A stretch of 64,000 nt of DNA, from assembly GCA_004026145.2 (NCBI GenBank), contig CP034986.1, forward strand, positions 14,866,304 through 14,930,303. Direction: 5' to 3'. Below, piece after piece: positions 51,793 to 64,000 of this stretch (positions within the stretch are counted from its first letter, which is position 1; each line of letters starts with the position of its first letter). This DNA comes from Takifugu bimaculatus. Lineage: Eukaryota; Chordata; Actinopteri; Tetraodontiformes; Tetraodontidae. A program made the translations under genes and the position numbers. The notes below the pieces were generated by a model, which searched no databases, was not told the origin of the DNA, and saw only the letters and a list, made by a program, of their open reading frames with translations.

Positions 51793-53433
51793 GTAATTAT
51801 TGACTTTTTTATACCATGTGATAGCTGCATTATGCATGTTTTTATATCACAGGTTGTATGTATTTTTTAAAAATCCAGATTTCTTAAAATCTATTTCTAA
51901 GTCCCTTGCAAAATAAATATATATAATAGGTGTGTTTGAACAGTAGAACCAACAGAGGGGGCTAGAAACACGTTTTTAATGAGTTTACTGAGCAAGAGTA
52001 ACACATTTCTTTTATCACTGTTCAAATGATTAGACTGAAAAGGCAGCGAATACAACACCACGGTGTGTTGTTTTTAGTGAATAATATCCAGCCTGGCCAT
52101 TATTTTCAAACCCTGCATGACTTCCATTTCATATACAGACATCATCAAATATTCAGAGCGGGAATAGCTCTGTGCTGGAAGGTTATCGCCACCTGGAGAG
52201 GAATAAAGTGATGTGATTGTAGCTCGCATCACTATAAAATCAAGGCCGTGCGTTTTCCTTTTGGAAGGCCGATATTTATTGGCCTCATGATGAGTAACAT
52301 TAGCCAGCTGTTGCCGTGGAAGGTTACCACTGCAACACTGCAACTGTTGGGCAACAAATAAGGACGTGGTGCTGTTGGAGGTGCCCTGTGAGAGATACTG
52401 AATCTCGCTGGCACCGCGGCACTCATTGTAAGATTATAGGACACTTCTATAGTTTCCTTTGCCCTCTCTAGGCAGTGGCTCCTCTTACAGCAGGCCCTAA
52501 AGATGCCACCTCATTACCGTTGCTAATCTACATCATTAAAGCAACAGGACTGAAAAAGTTGTCATGTAGCTGCACCTAATAGGAGCGAGCAGGTTTTACG
52601 ATTTAATCTTGTCTTGACATGAGGACCCCTCTGCAAATAAACGCAGGCAACATTTCATGCACACACTGTTTATTATATCAGTGCACACATGAGCAGCAGT
52701 CAATAGCATGAAAGGATTGCGTTTTTAAAGGTGCCTTCCATCATCTGTTTCTGCAGCGGAGAGACGACGAGCACAGGAAAAGCAATTTCCCCCCAAATAC
52801 TCTCTTTAATTAATGTTGACTTTCAGTGATGAGTGTTTTTGCACACACATACACACAGAGGCAGTTTTTTTCTCATGGAACACTGACAAATCACAGTTGG
52901 CTTTAAGAAACAGAAACAGCATGTGAAGGGATGGTTCTGTTCACACACAACTGAAAGAGTCTTTGCAAAACCAGGAATATGCCTCAATACTCCCTTTTAA
53001 TTGTCTCTTAATGTGCAGGATGGAGCGTTGTTCCACGAGCTAATTTTCAGCTTCATTTCACATGGAGCTTAACTCAGCCTCTGCTTTCTAACACGAGCAG
53101 GTGTCAGTCAGGAAAATGGCGGTCTCCCCTGTCGCTGTCCAGACCTTCTTACCCATCCACCAAATCAGTAATATTTCCTAAATATCCTTGGATGATATGT
53201 GTTGCAACTTTAGTCTTCATCTAGGGTCAATTAGCCACTCACTTAGCTTTACTGTCCAGGAAAATGATTCTCATTCAGCTTTCTGTCACTCATTACTTGC
53301 GTTTCAATAAGCTAAATGAAGGAGCTTTTTGCAGCCATCTGTAAATGTCATTAGCCATTAATCAATAGAGGAGATTGATCAGCAGGCAACTTTTAAATGG
53401 ATTGCCCTGTCAAGACATGAGAGTGGGCAGAGG

Positions 53434-53454
53434 GTGTGTGTGTGTGTGTGTGTG
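53434..53454. repeat. (GT)n microsatellite
   Basis: A short GT array of 21 bases. Confidence 0.93.
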
Positions 53455-56400
53455 AGAAAGAGACGAGATGAGATTTCTCACCAGAAACGTTACTAATCAG
53501 AAGCAACCAGGAACAGATAAAGTGGTTTTATTTAGACCGCAGGAGCGGCGTGTTGACCATCTGAGCTCGCCTCAGTAAATTACTGCAACTGATGCTGCTG
53601 CACGTGCACCTCACAGTAGGTCCAACGGAGCGTGTGCTGCTTTTAATACATGCAGCTGTAGCCCAGGTGCCGTCTCATCTCGAACCACACAGAATTCTGC
53701 AGTGTTTAGAGGGTTTTACATTATTCCTCATGGTGGATCTAGTCAGTGCTGACGTCCCATCCAGCTGCAGCTTGTATCTGTCAGACTCAGGTATGAGCGA
53801 GGAAATCTAGCCCTCTTTCTGTGGCACAGATGTCTGCAGGTCAGTATTCCTCCCTGGAGAATGGGATTCCTTCCAGCAGAGGAGGCAGTGTGACAAATCC
53901 CACAGAGACACGGTCGACTGTGGCGCCACTTAAACTGGACGGAAAGGCTCATTTCATCCGACTCAGCTGACACTCATAATGTCAGCGTCCCGACCTGGCT
54001 GACTCAGGTAAATCTGGAGTTGTGAGGAATGCTGAGAGGGGGGAAAAGGTTGCGATCGCAATTTAAAGAAATGAATAATGGCGAAAGAGTCGAAGGTGGC
54101 AAAGGTGACCGCCGCGTGAGCCTTTTTTTGTGGGGGGGGGGGAGTTGTGAAGGAAGGAACACGACCCAGGGATGATCCATCAAGCGATAGGGATAGGACA
54201 GGTTGCCATGGCAACCACGGCTCATGCTCTGCCAGACCAGCTGGAGCTGGCACAGAATGAGAGCAGGGAAAAGAGAGACAGACAGACTGACAGGAGGAGA
54301 GGAAAAGAGAGGAGGCCAGATGAAGCCGGTGGGTCGGAGCGCTGCCAAAAGTTCTGACACCAGGATAGTAATGAACAAGAGGGATGAAGTGGACGCACAG
54401 TAAATAAGAGGCTCCACAGACAGGAACTCTTCTTTGTTGCACGGCCTGACACCTTTGGTGAGGCGTCTGCAGACACTCAGGTCCACCCACACGCATCACA
54501 CCGGTGATTGCTGCTATCCCAGGGTGAAACTGAGCAACATGAAACGCACAGTCCCCGTCCTGAAACTGTTTACATCCTTTTTCATTAGCTTTTTCATTTA
54601 TTCTGCTGAAAGCCATTAATGGGTTTGTGGCGTCCAAAGCCACAGTTTTGTCACAAATTGGTTTTGTTGCACCGTTTGGGGTCAGGAGTTAAAACGCCGC
54701 CATGTCGACAGGGACGAGGTTTGGAAGTTGGTGTTGGGTAAAAAGGATTTTTTTTTCTCCCATTAAAGATTTCTATGGAATGGGAAGGAAAATTGATTAT
54801 GTGAGACCCAGCATTGGTGCAGGGGAGAGAATTATTCCCTGTTTTGAGAACGTGGGATAATTGTAGGAATTACAGAGCTATTGATTGAACCAGCTAATGC
54901 TTTTCCTCACAAATGGTTAGGGAAGGACCACAGACTCATGTGTAAGCACTTTTTAATCTATATAAGTGTGTGTTAGCACAGCATCTGTGATCACATGCGT
55001 GGCCTGTGGAGAGCTTGTCCGATTTGTCTTCATATATCAGTCTTGAATAGTTAAATGTTTGAAAGTATCCTAGCTAAAGTGTAATTAAAGTGGATTTATG
55101 GAGGAAAATGGTGCTGTGGAAATTGACTTTGTGTAAAGAGGAATATAAATAATTCTGTTTAAACTTGCAGATATTAATTAAACAGTACCTCATTGTTAAA
55201 TTTCTACAAGGCCATGTCAGGGTGTCACACCTGAGGAACTCACTACTGTTGCCACTTGCCAGATGATTTATGTAACTTGTTTGCACTGGGGTAATGGGAG
55301 GAACATCCAGCTGCTCTCGTAAATAGATTCAGTTGTCACCATCTGCAATCACGTCTTCATTTAATTACACACATAGGCGCGTGCCGAGTGCAAATCTCAG
55401 GTGCAAACATTAGAGGACGAGATACGTGTGAGAAGACTGAGCGAAGGGAAAGTTGGCACCTGCAAAGCTGTCATTTCAGCTTCATCGAGGTCTCTTAGCA
55501 GGAGTCATTTCAGGACAAAGTAATGCTAAATGCAGAAACAGAGCTGAGTGCTGAGCTCATGGGTTGGTGGGAGTAACTGGCACAAGAATCCGATACGAGC
55601 CCTATCATCTGCCAAAATAGCAAAAGAAATGTTTATTTTTGAAAAGGTGCTAATCAAAAAATGTTGGATTTGTCAGTTTTGTCAAACAGAACTTAGCCAT
55701 CAGCCATCGTTTAGGCGATGCAGGATTGCTGGAGGCTGGAGCAGCACGTTACTCTCTCCAGGGTCGACACTAAAGAATTAGAACATAAACCCAGCATGAA
55801 TGCCTTGATAGAGGAGGAAGCAGCCGTACCTGAAGGAGATACAAACAGTGAAATTACAGAAACTCTCCTGGGTCGACTTTCTTGTATTTGCCGAGAAATA
55901 TTGCGTGTGTATTATGATGCATATGACACAAGTTCACGAATGGCTCTGACAGCACCTGAATCAAAGTGAAGCACAAGGTGTCCTCCTGCACCACTGCGCC
56001 CTGATGAAAAGCTGGCACCAGCATGGCCCAAACAGCCAGGTTCTGCCCTTGAGCCCTCCAGCAGAATAATCTGACCATGTTTCTTTAATAAGACCAAAAT
56101 TACCACAGTACACCAGTCTGACCTCCCTCCAATGGGCCGTAATTCAAATCTGTTCTTACAAGGACGGGGACACGAGTTCAGACACACAGCACCCCGTGTC
56201 ACTCCTCTCTGGCACCTTGAGTAGACGAGTAAAGGGACGAGGGCGTGTACAGGGTGATACATCTCTGGGCGAACACCTCCGCTTGGTGATGAGCTGTGCA
56301 GTCAAAGGCATTTAGCCGTGATGGCGACACTGACAGAAGACAAAGCCGCGGCCTGCCGGCGGTATCTTGAAGTGACGTGTGGGTTATCACTGACATGCTA

Positions 56401-56687
56401 GCACTGTATCCATGCCACATACTTCCCATGAACTGTGAGGCTGAACTGTCCGGCTTTTAGAAGATAGCACAACAGATGAGTTAAGGTGACGCGTTTATCT
56501 GGGGCCTCCTGGAAAAAGTCTCTGACGTTGTCAGACTGCAGAAAGGACAAAAAGTCCAACCAGCAAAGGTTTTTACTTCGCTCCTAAATGTCTCCCTCTG
56601 TGACCAGTCATTTAACTTTCATCTCTTAGAGTTGCTCTTCCCTATTTTTTCTTAAATGGCCTCCTGATTGCAGCTGTAATCAGATAT

Positions 56688-56721
56688 GGGAGGCAGAAAT
56701 AAACGGGAGGCAGAAATAAAC
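56688..56721. repeat. Perfect 2 x 17-bp tandem duplication
   Basis: GGGAGGCAGAAATAAAC occurs twice with no spacer, a recent-looking short tandem duplication. Confidence 0.9.
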
Positions 56722-59700
56722 AAACAGAGAATGAAGAGAACACGGGTCCATTCATGGATGCAGGCACCGATTTGCCCCAGAATGATCCATGGATTAGGGG
56801 CCACGGCCTGGCTGTTCCATCTAAATTGCTTCACACACCAAAGATTAAGCTAGAAATGAATGGAGTCATCCGGTCGATAGACTCGGGCTTATAGAGAGAC
56901 ATTCTCCTTCACGAGCACTCCCAGCAGTACTGGCAGCACCAGGGGGTCAGATACTGGTGGGGGGATTAATGTAGAGGGCAATTTATTTTGTCATGGGGAT
57001 GTACACCGAGTGGCACCGTTATGACACCACTGATGATGCTTATTTAGTCGTCACTGTCCGGAAGATTTAAATCATCAATACTGGGGCTGTTTTGGTTTTG
57101 TGGCCACTGTAAAAGTATTGGCTGAGCCCACCCTGAACTGTCTTTTTTGTTTCTCTGTGGCATAATAAAACCTGAAGGATGAATCGCGTTGATTTTGAAG
57201 AGCCGGTGACTTTCCACCACGGGGTTTTTGGCTCTCGGCCCAAGTGTCTGTTTGATCCAGATTGTTGCAGAGGCAGAAATATTGTAACTCTTTTGACAGC
57301 ATGCCCCCCCCCCCCTCTTCATTTGTCATTTTCAGTAAACTAACTCGTCTCTTTGCAGAATGAAAATGTGCATACATTCCAGTGACTCTCAAACGTATAA
57401 ATCCTCACTTTTTTTCCCTTACTTTTTATTTGCTATGGCCATGAAATTGTTTTGTTATGAGTGGGATGTATCAGTAGCTAATGGAAGGGTGGTGTGACAT
57501 TGGATTATGTACATGCTAGAATGCTAAACTGCAGTTAAATTGGCTTACAGGATCCTACAATTGAGGTATCGAGTGTAGATTTATGAGGCAAACCTTTTGT
57601 TTAATTCAACCTTGTGCTGTTTTCTTGGTCACGTATGCACAATCCTAACATTTTGAGAGGAATTTAGAGCCAAGCACATGTTGTAACACAAGTAATGATT
57701 TGCAGAGAAGCTCTGGATGCATACAAACACGCATAAAAACACAATCTGCACCTTTTTTATGTTCTTCTCCATGTATGAACGGGCTGGATTAATCCACAGG
57801 TAGTTTATTTAATGTTGGCTGCACATGCTACGCTACAGTGAGCCGCCACCGTGGGCTGAGGTCAGGGAACTGCATCACAGCGATAGAAATCCTTTACATG
57901 CACCGAGGGAAATCATTGTGGGTTTGTTGGCAGCCCATGTAATTAACCATGTTTGGCTTTTGGAGGCTCAGGAAATCTGGAGAGTGAACCCTTCGTAGGT
58001 GCTAACTTTTCACGTCGCATAAAATGAATGCAGGCTGATATTCCTAAAGTCTGTGCAAGACAGCCGAGTTGAAATGTGCTGTCAGTGGAGAATTATGTGA
58101 CGTTCTGCTGATGGAAATCAGTTTCTGATGGCGCTCTTTTTTAGCAGGATGGATGTGTGCTGTCTACCGGTGTTAAAAGGTTGAAGGACAGTGTTCAGAC
58201 TAGCTCCTTGCACTTTCTGAGATCTGTATGTTTTGAACCACCTGCACTGGTTCACCTGACTCAGGCCTTTAAGAGTGACAAACTGCCAAGAGTCCGTGGC
58301 ATCAGTCATTGGCCCATCTAATTAACAAGACCCAGGGCAAGGTAGCTCTAAGTAATGACTATTTCCCTTTTCTCTGATACATCATAATGATGTGACCGTC
58401 CTGGAGGGCATGGTTGCAATCATTCCCCTGCTGACTCAGCAGTTAAAAAGTGGCAGTTTATTCTCCATCATTTCTGAGCTAACAGCCACACTCCTAAATC
58501 CAAAGATGCGTGTCCTTATGAAAACAACTTTATGTTCGGGAAAACTTGAGAATGTCAATGTCAATGTTAACTTTAGCTGTACTATTCATTTTTATTTATA
58601 TGCATAGTATTGTAGATAATATACATAACTAGACTGGTAACATGATGCACTTTTTATTTACCTACATCCTTACCATAATCAGCTTAAATAGTTTTTTTTT
58701 TTTTTTAATTATTCAAACAAACAGATGTACAGCTGTATGGCTAAGTGGCTGTGAGGAGCATACAATCAGGATGTAACCATGGCACTGGTCTTCTTTGAGC
58801 TTGATAACGTGTTATCCATTATCTTACCAGCTATGCCACTTTAACAGCAGTATTATGATAACATCCGCTCTTCGCTGAGCTTCTACAACAACATTTGCCT
58901 CGTTATTACAGTTGCAGCAATGCGCTGCATGGACTAATTTAACCATAAAATTGTTGGGCAAAGTTCCGCTGACAAAGTAAGTCCTCTGGCACACAGTATT
59001 TCCCAAGAGGCAAAGGTTCTTAGCATTTCAGCTTGATAGAAATAATCCCTTGGTTACGCTTAATAGAATGAGCCAAACTCATAAGCACAGTTAATACCTC
59101 CCCGTCGCTTTACTTTAAAAACACCTGATATTTTTCCTCCAGGAGCCACATTCTTTTAGCATTGTTGAATTAGCTCTTAATTATTCATTACAGCCTTAAC
59201 AGCTTTATTGGCATAAAACTTAATGTCTTTCCCTGACTGTGACTCATAAATCTAGCCAGTGTCAGCGTGCTCTCATAAAGAGAATAAATAGACGAGTAAT
59301 CATTCATATTAACAGGAAGCAAAGACAGTTTTATCACTTTATCTGTGAAATTTGTTTCTATAAAAAGAACAGCTTCTCTAGCTAGCACTGCTTTAATAAG
59401 ATGCATTCAGTGCTTTATTGTACTATTGCTGCCAGCATTTGCCAGTGTTATCTCAAATTTCTGTCATGGGATAACTGCATATTTTAAATATGCTACTTAG
59501 CTTTGCTAACTGATCAGTTCAGTGACTGAGAGAGATTTTGCATTACATTTTTTCTATTAATCATTAGATAGAACTTTTTTAAAGGCAAGCAATGGTCTTT
59601 AATTGTATTCCAATGGAGAAATTTTGGCAATTGCCCTCTGCTATAAATGGACACACAGAGGTTTGCAATGGGCTTAAGAGTGAGAGTCTGTGGCTACTCG

Positions 59701-61219
59701 AGTGGCTGAATCACAGAGGCGATTGCAGCTAACTGCTAACACCATCATTGCCACTCTCCTAACTGCAGATGAAAAAGAAAAGGGAAAAAAAACCTCTGCT
59801 CAAGGCTGCATTCCCTTAAAATAAAACAGAAAATGCCTCCGCATCCATCAGACAAGCAATTGCCACTAAAAAGGCTGCACCACCGCTGACTTTAATGAGA
59901 AATGGGGTGCTAATGGGGTTATAAATGGAAAGGACCTGTAAGTTTCAGCTCCGCATGATATTATTATTAATTATGTGTGGCTATGATTCAGTATGTGTGA
60001 GCTTCCCCATTTATCCACTGCCTTTGTCTTGCAACTAAAAACATGATTAATATTTAATCAGACTGAGCTGCAGTGAGCTTTTCACACAAACAGGCCTGTT
60101 TGCAGTCCACATCATAAATGTAGCCATTGTGTGAAAAAACCTCCCACATTTCTGCCCCACTATATATTAATGCATTCATTTTAAAATGTTAGCACAAATA
60201 CATTAACACACACATACAAATAATTAATGCTGTCACACTTTAATGTGGCTATGACTTGGGGGCAGGCCTAACCTTTAATGCTCCGCAGTCCACAGAAAGA
60301 AAGAAAGGGTGTGGTGAATGCTCTTCGTGTTTCTGGATTCCTATATTTTACTGTGCAGACCAAAATGCAGGTTAGTCTTCAGATATATGCAGCTGGAGCT
60401 TGAATATAACGTATATATAATATATCCTCAAGACGGAGGATGCTGCTTCATAAAGTATCTCCTGCAGTTCCTGTTGAAACGGGAGGTTGCGTGTTTGTAT
60501 TCATGCCAGGGTCCATCCCGTCCCTGAGTTTATCAAGTTTGGTGCTTCTAAATAGAAATTAATCTTAAAACTTCTCTGCAATCCCTCCAACGTCGTCACT
60601 GACACAAGCTGTACGTTAGGAAGGAGATTCGCGGAGGAGAACGCGCACTATTTTCTCTTAATGTGTCATTCCGCTGTCAACGCCAACAAATGCCCGGAAA
60701 AGATGCGTCCATCACCCAAAGTGTGATTGTTTAGCAGCACCATGGCCAGCGCCTGCCTTTTTCTTGGGAGGTGAAGCGCCGACACTCAGTTATTGTTTTC
60801 ATTTAAGCAATTTATGGAACTTTAAAAGCAATCAATTTCCCAAAAGGCTGCTGCGTCATGTCCGAGTCAGCCAGGTGACTCCTGTCGCGCACCTGTGTGA
60901 CGGCCTGACCTCGTCAGGATCAGTCCCCGACAACAAAACGGTGTCATAAGTAAGGAAATGTGTCTTTTGCTGTGCTTGTTTTTGTTCATGTACACCTATG
61001 TTGTTGTTTGGTTGTGGTTTGTTGACTTCAACTGTTCCTCCGCGTCATAAAACCCCGGACCTGGCTATATCCGCTAAGCTAGCCGGCCCTCGCCAAGCCG
61101 AGGAAGTTCAATTAGCCTCGGCGTCCCATTAAACGCAGGTGGTGAAGAAAGAGACGATAACTTAACACATTACGCCTTAAATTGGACCGCAAGACACTCG
61201 CTGGTGGCTACGCGGCTAA

Positions 61220-61787
61220 TTGCAACCCGGCAGAGGCGAAATTGAGCCGGCGTGTGCGGTAACTGCGCGTTACAGAAGTAACGGGTTACCCGCCAGCCCT
61301 GCCCCTCTCTCTCTCCCTCTCCAGCCGCTTTGTCTGCGCATCCATGTGGGTTTTTCCCCTCGCCGTGTCCGCGCCGTCAGGTTCTCTGCCATTGGCCTCG
61401 GAGACCATCAGTCTTCCCCTCACAACAACAGGACCGCGCACACACACGGTGCTTTCGAGGAGCGACGGTGAAATGTTGGTGGAACTGCCGGGTGCCGACT
61501 CCTTTCTTTCCTGCTCGGCGTCGGCGAGGAGCGCATGGAAGCGTCTGCGATGCGCTCAACCGGGGACGCGTCGGAGTTGAAATAAGGGAGACACGGGGGG
61601 TCGGGGAGGAGAAGCACAAGCAGAAGGGGGTCGATTTTCCTCCGAGGATGACTGACTGGTGACAAAGAGAACGGGGAGTCCCTTCGGTTTTGGTTGACAC
61701 CCGCGAGAACTTGACGGAGGAGCGCTTGGCTCTCACTCGGGCGGCCAAAGATTTTTTAATCACAATTATTTTTTTAAGAGGGGAACC
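61220..61787 (+). promoter_or_regulatory. kcnh7: CpG-rich promoter / 5' UTR region of kcnh7
   Basis: The sequence becomes clearly GC- and CpG-rich compared with the AT-rich desert upstream, with many CG dinucleotides from about 61220 to 61740, directly before the kcnh7 start codon. I see no convincing TATA box. It contains upstream ATGs, including a minimal ATG-ACT-GAC-TGG-TGA at 61648-61662 and a 78-codon ORF at 61344-61580; these would be uORFs if transcription starts far enough upstream. The transcription start is not determined. Confidence 0.45.
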
Positions 61788-61863
61788 ATGCCTGTTCGGA
61801 GGGGGCATGTTGCGCCACAAAACACGTTTTTGGGAGTAATTATTAGGAAATTCGAAGGACAAA
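61788..61863 (+). CDS. kcnh7: ERG-type voltage-gated K+ channel (Kv11), coding exon 1
   Basis: ERG channels are six-transmembrane, PAS- and cyclic-nucleotide-binding-homology-domain K+ channels of the plasma membrane. This exon encodes 25 residues plus one base: the N-terminal cap that modulates slow deactivation. The start MPVRRGHVAPQNTFLG is the hallmark of all vertebrate ERG proteins, and the ending IIRKFEGQ leads into the PAS fold. The ATG lies in the context AACCATGC. The donor GTAAGT at 61864 leaves phase 1, and joining to the acceptor at 62569 restores an Asn codon and the expected sequence EGQNKKF. The 76-base coding length equals that recalled for human KCNH2 exon 1. The symbol rests on ERG3-like residues and on fign lying upstream in the same orientation; kcnh6 or kcnh2 paralogues are less likely. 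Confidence 0.9.
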
Positions 61864-62569
61864 GTAAGTATGGTGGTCGCCGGTGCCTTGATTTTTGCCT
61901 GTAACGATGCGTGTTGACTGTTGGGGATTCGACCCATTATCCCCACCAAGAGCGTCGTGGCACATTTAAAGTCTGTCATTTGGATAAATCTGGGTTAGGC
62001 CCCATGCAAAGTCAGTTTTGCTGATATCCTATCATGCAGTTGCCATGTGGGGCTCTGCTCCAGCAGAAATGGCAATTTCTGAAAATTCTTTTTTAAAAAA
62101 GGGATTAAAAAGATCTCATCACGTTCATCTCCTCTACCTTCATTCTTTCCCACCGTGTTCAGTGGTTAAGGATTACTTGCAGCCATATGTGGCTGCACGG
62201 ACGTAGCAGAAACCCTTTAATAAAACATCACTTTTGGCCAGAAATCTAATTTTAGACCTGAATAGTTAAAACAAAAAAAATCCCTGTGATTCATAAAGAT
62301 TAAAACTACTCCCTCTATATATTCACCAGCAATTAAGTGCTTTTTATTTAAGCATGGAGTGGAAGTTACTCACGTACACACTGGTTTTATTCTATATTTC
62401 TATATTTTTATTTATATTGTCTTACTTTTCCATGTTTGATGCCGTAATTCTTTGATTGTTTCTATACATTAAATGAAGCATTTTTGTTAAACTGTAGTTT
62501 TGTACCGCTGTATCTTCACGTGCTTACATAAATTCCCTTATCCCCAATTTCCAATTTGCCTCTCCACAG
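61864..62569 (+). other. kcnh7: kcnh7 intron 1
   Basis: A 706-base GT...AG intron separates the two coding exons in phase 1. It is AT-rich toward its 3' half, with nothing coding or repetitive that I recognise. It is short for a gene whose mammalian version has very long introns. Confidence 0.85.
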
Positions 62570-62800
62570 ATAAGAAGTTCATCATAGCCAATGCCCGGGT
62601 GCAGAACTGTGCTATTATCTACTGTAATGACGGCTTCTGTGAGATGACGGGCTTCTCCAGGCCGGATGTCATGCAGAAGCCGTGCACCTGCGACTTCTTA
62701 CATGGCCAGTTCACCACCCGACATGCAGTGGCCCAGGTGGCCCAGGCGCTGCTGGGCTCTGAGGAACGCAAGGTGGAGATTACCTACCACCGCAAGGATG
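62570..62800 (+). CDS. kcnh7: ERG-type K+ channel, coding exon 2 (PAS domain)
   Basis: This 231-base exon runs from AG at 62568-62569 to donor GTGAGT at 62801. It encodes residues 26-102 and the first base of codon 103, which is most of the PAS domain, including ANARVQNCAIIYCNDGF and the LLGSEERKVE segment. Entry and exit are both phase 1, and the 231-base length equals that recalled for human KCNH2 exon 2. In ERG channels this domain packs against the C-terminal cyclic-nucleotide-binding-homology domain and slows deactivation. RH at 76-77 and SEERKVE at 89-95 look more like ERG3 (KCNH7) than ERG1. Residue 72, Pro in the human ERG proteins as I recall them, is Gln here (codon 62707-62709). 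The next exon, expected to begin with the segment after KDG, is not seen before the window ends, so the gene is partial. Confidence 0.92.
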
Positions 62801-64000
62801 GTGAGTGCTGTGGCGTGGGGTCATATGAATATCACATGATGCAAAACTGCCTGCAAGTGGGCTGCTTTTAAAATGCATGCTGCCTGTTGGTTGGTCTTTT
62901 CCCCAACACCAGGTGAAGCACTTGGTAATGCGCCGTACTTGAGTGCAAGGCAAACCAAATGACGGTAAACTGCGGAGCTTCTGCACATGTTGGAACAGCG
63001 GGGGTCCTTCTTAGTTGTGACTAAATGTTATCTGGAACATTCTGTAACAGAAAATCAGTGAGTGCACCCATTTGGCACCCTGGGGGGGGAGGACGAACAT
63101 CTGCGAAGATTTCTTTACTGCCAAGTCCAGTTTTGAAATGACGTAGGTGCTGGGTGGCTGGGAGTGATGTTCATTAGCCTGTGCTGGATAGGGCACCCAG
63201 GGAAGGATGTAGCTCATTTCCCTACAGGCAGGAGTGAAGATAGACGGGCGCTTCTGTTCTCATCTGCAAAGGAGCATAGTTACTAACTGCACAGTAGTCT
63301 GCAGTCGTGCCCCTTTGCATTCATTACTATAAAGACCCTGTAAATGCTTAGAGAGCTGACAGTTGCCCGTGACTACCTCCATATTGCTTTCCCATAGGTT
63401 AGGTAATCTTCTGGCATGCATAGATTTCATGTTTTGGCAAATTACATGGCCAGCTCCAGAGTGAGTGCTTAACAGTACTCGTGCAGACTGTGCCGGATCA
63501 GCCACAGTTCATGTATTGACCTCTAACAATGGCATGTTTTCAGATGATGAGGCTTCCTCACATAAAGCTCAGAAGACAATGAAGTTTCACTGGGATGCCA
63601 GTGGAGATGAATACATCTAGAGCTCCGTGGCAAGGAGTCAAATTCGTTAGCGGTTCTCGTTTATCATCTCGTACAGGAAAGGCATCAGATGGGATTGCCA
63701 GTGATTACTAAGGTTGTCCGCCATGTTAAATGAAATAAAAAGAAGAGTCCATCAACCACACTCCAACTGGGCCTCAGGGGTGCAGCATGTTCAGGATTTT
63801 GCAGCAGTCTGTTCTAATATGGCTGAATGGGCTGTAGGCATGTAAAGTTGGCTCTTACCTGAATGAATCACGCCTAATGACAAACTCGCCATCCGTGGTA
63901 AGGGAGTGCACAGGGGAAATCATCTGAGTGCTTTATGAGGAACATGAAGCTAATGATCTAATCAAAGGGTCAAAATTGATCTTGTGGTCACTTACATGCA
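62801..64000 (+). other. kcnh7: kcnh7 intron 2 (partial)
   Basis: This noncoding sequence follows the exon 2 donor and continues past the window edge. No segment encodes the next part of the ERG PAS/linker region. An AG-flanked open stretch at 63542-63620 does not match any ERG segment. Confidence 0.75.

Noticed and set aside
53963..54643. 226-codon minus-strand ORF
   Set aside because: No recognisable domain, no convincing splice or start context, overlapping frames are also open, and it contains a proline/lysine stretch from a C/G run. Chance ORF.
61377..61979. 200-codon minus-strand ORF opposite kcnh7 exon 1
   Set aside because: It lies in a GC-rich leader where stops are rare, is antisense to a real exon, and shows no domain.
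63542..63620. AG-flanked open stretch looking like a possible kcnh7 exon 3
   Set aside because: The translation does not match the ERG segment that follows KDG, and no good donor follows before the in-frame stop.

Overview
The window looks like nuclear DNA of a ray-finned (teleost) fish, probably from a fairly compact genome. The evidence is two genes with vertebrate exon structure and GT/AG splice sites, abundant CA/GT microsatellites, and fish-type retrotransposon relics. There is nothing bacterial, plasmid-like or phage-like here: no operons, no CRISPR, and no ribosome binding sites.

Two protein-coding genes are supported, both on the + strand. The first is fidgetin (fign), an AAA-family microtubule-severing ATPase. 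Its large terminal coding exon lies at 15882-18157 and is followed by a probable 3' UTR of about 3 kb ending near 21.1 kb. The short upstream exon expected to carry the family's first few residues was not found in 1-15881, so that stretch is intron or upstream sequence. The second is an ERG-type voltage-gated potassium channel, best called kcnh7. Its first two coding exons (61788-61863 and 62570-62800) encode the N-terminal cap and most of the PAS domain, and the gene runs off the right edge. As I recall it, the fign-then-kcnh7 order and shared orientation match the mammalian locus, which supports both names.

Layout: 1-15881 is noncoding, with GT/CA microsatellites, a G-rich quadruplex candidate and a purine-rich tract. 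15882-18157 is the fign exon and 18158 to about 21115 its 3' UTR. From 21116 to about 61200 is a roughly 40-kb gene-free interval with long microsatellites, candidate regulatory blocks rich in homeodomain and POU-octamer motifs, a fold-back element with inverted ends (30451-31063), a 450-bp solo LTR with a perfect 5-bp target duplication (33237-33686), and a decayed, internally deleted LINE (about 49440-51140). 61220-61787 is a CpG-rich kcnh7 promoter/5' UTR, followed by kcnh7 exon 1, a 706-bp intron, exon 2, and intron 2 to the edge.

The two genes do not form a pathway: one acts on microtubules, the other on membrane excitability. Their shared feature is the intervening gene desert, which could hold regulatory DNA for either. 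The most notable protein-level observations are an arginine in place of the Walker A lysine in the fidgetin ATPase site, and a glutamine at position 72 of the ERG PAS domain where human ERG channels have proline.
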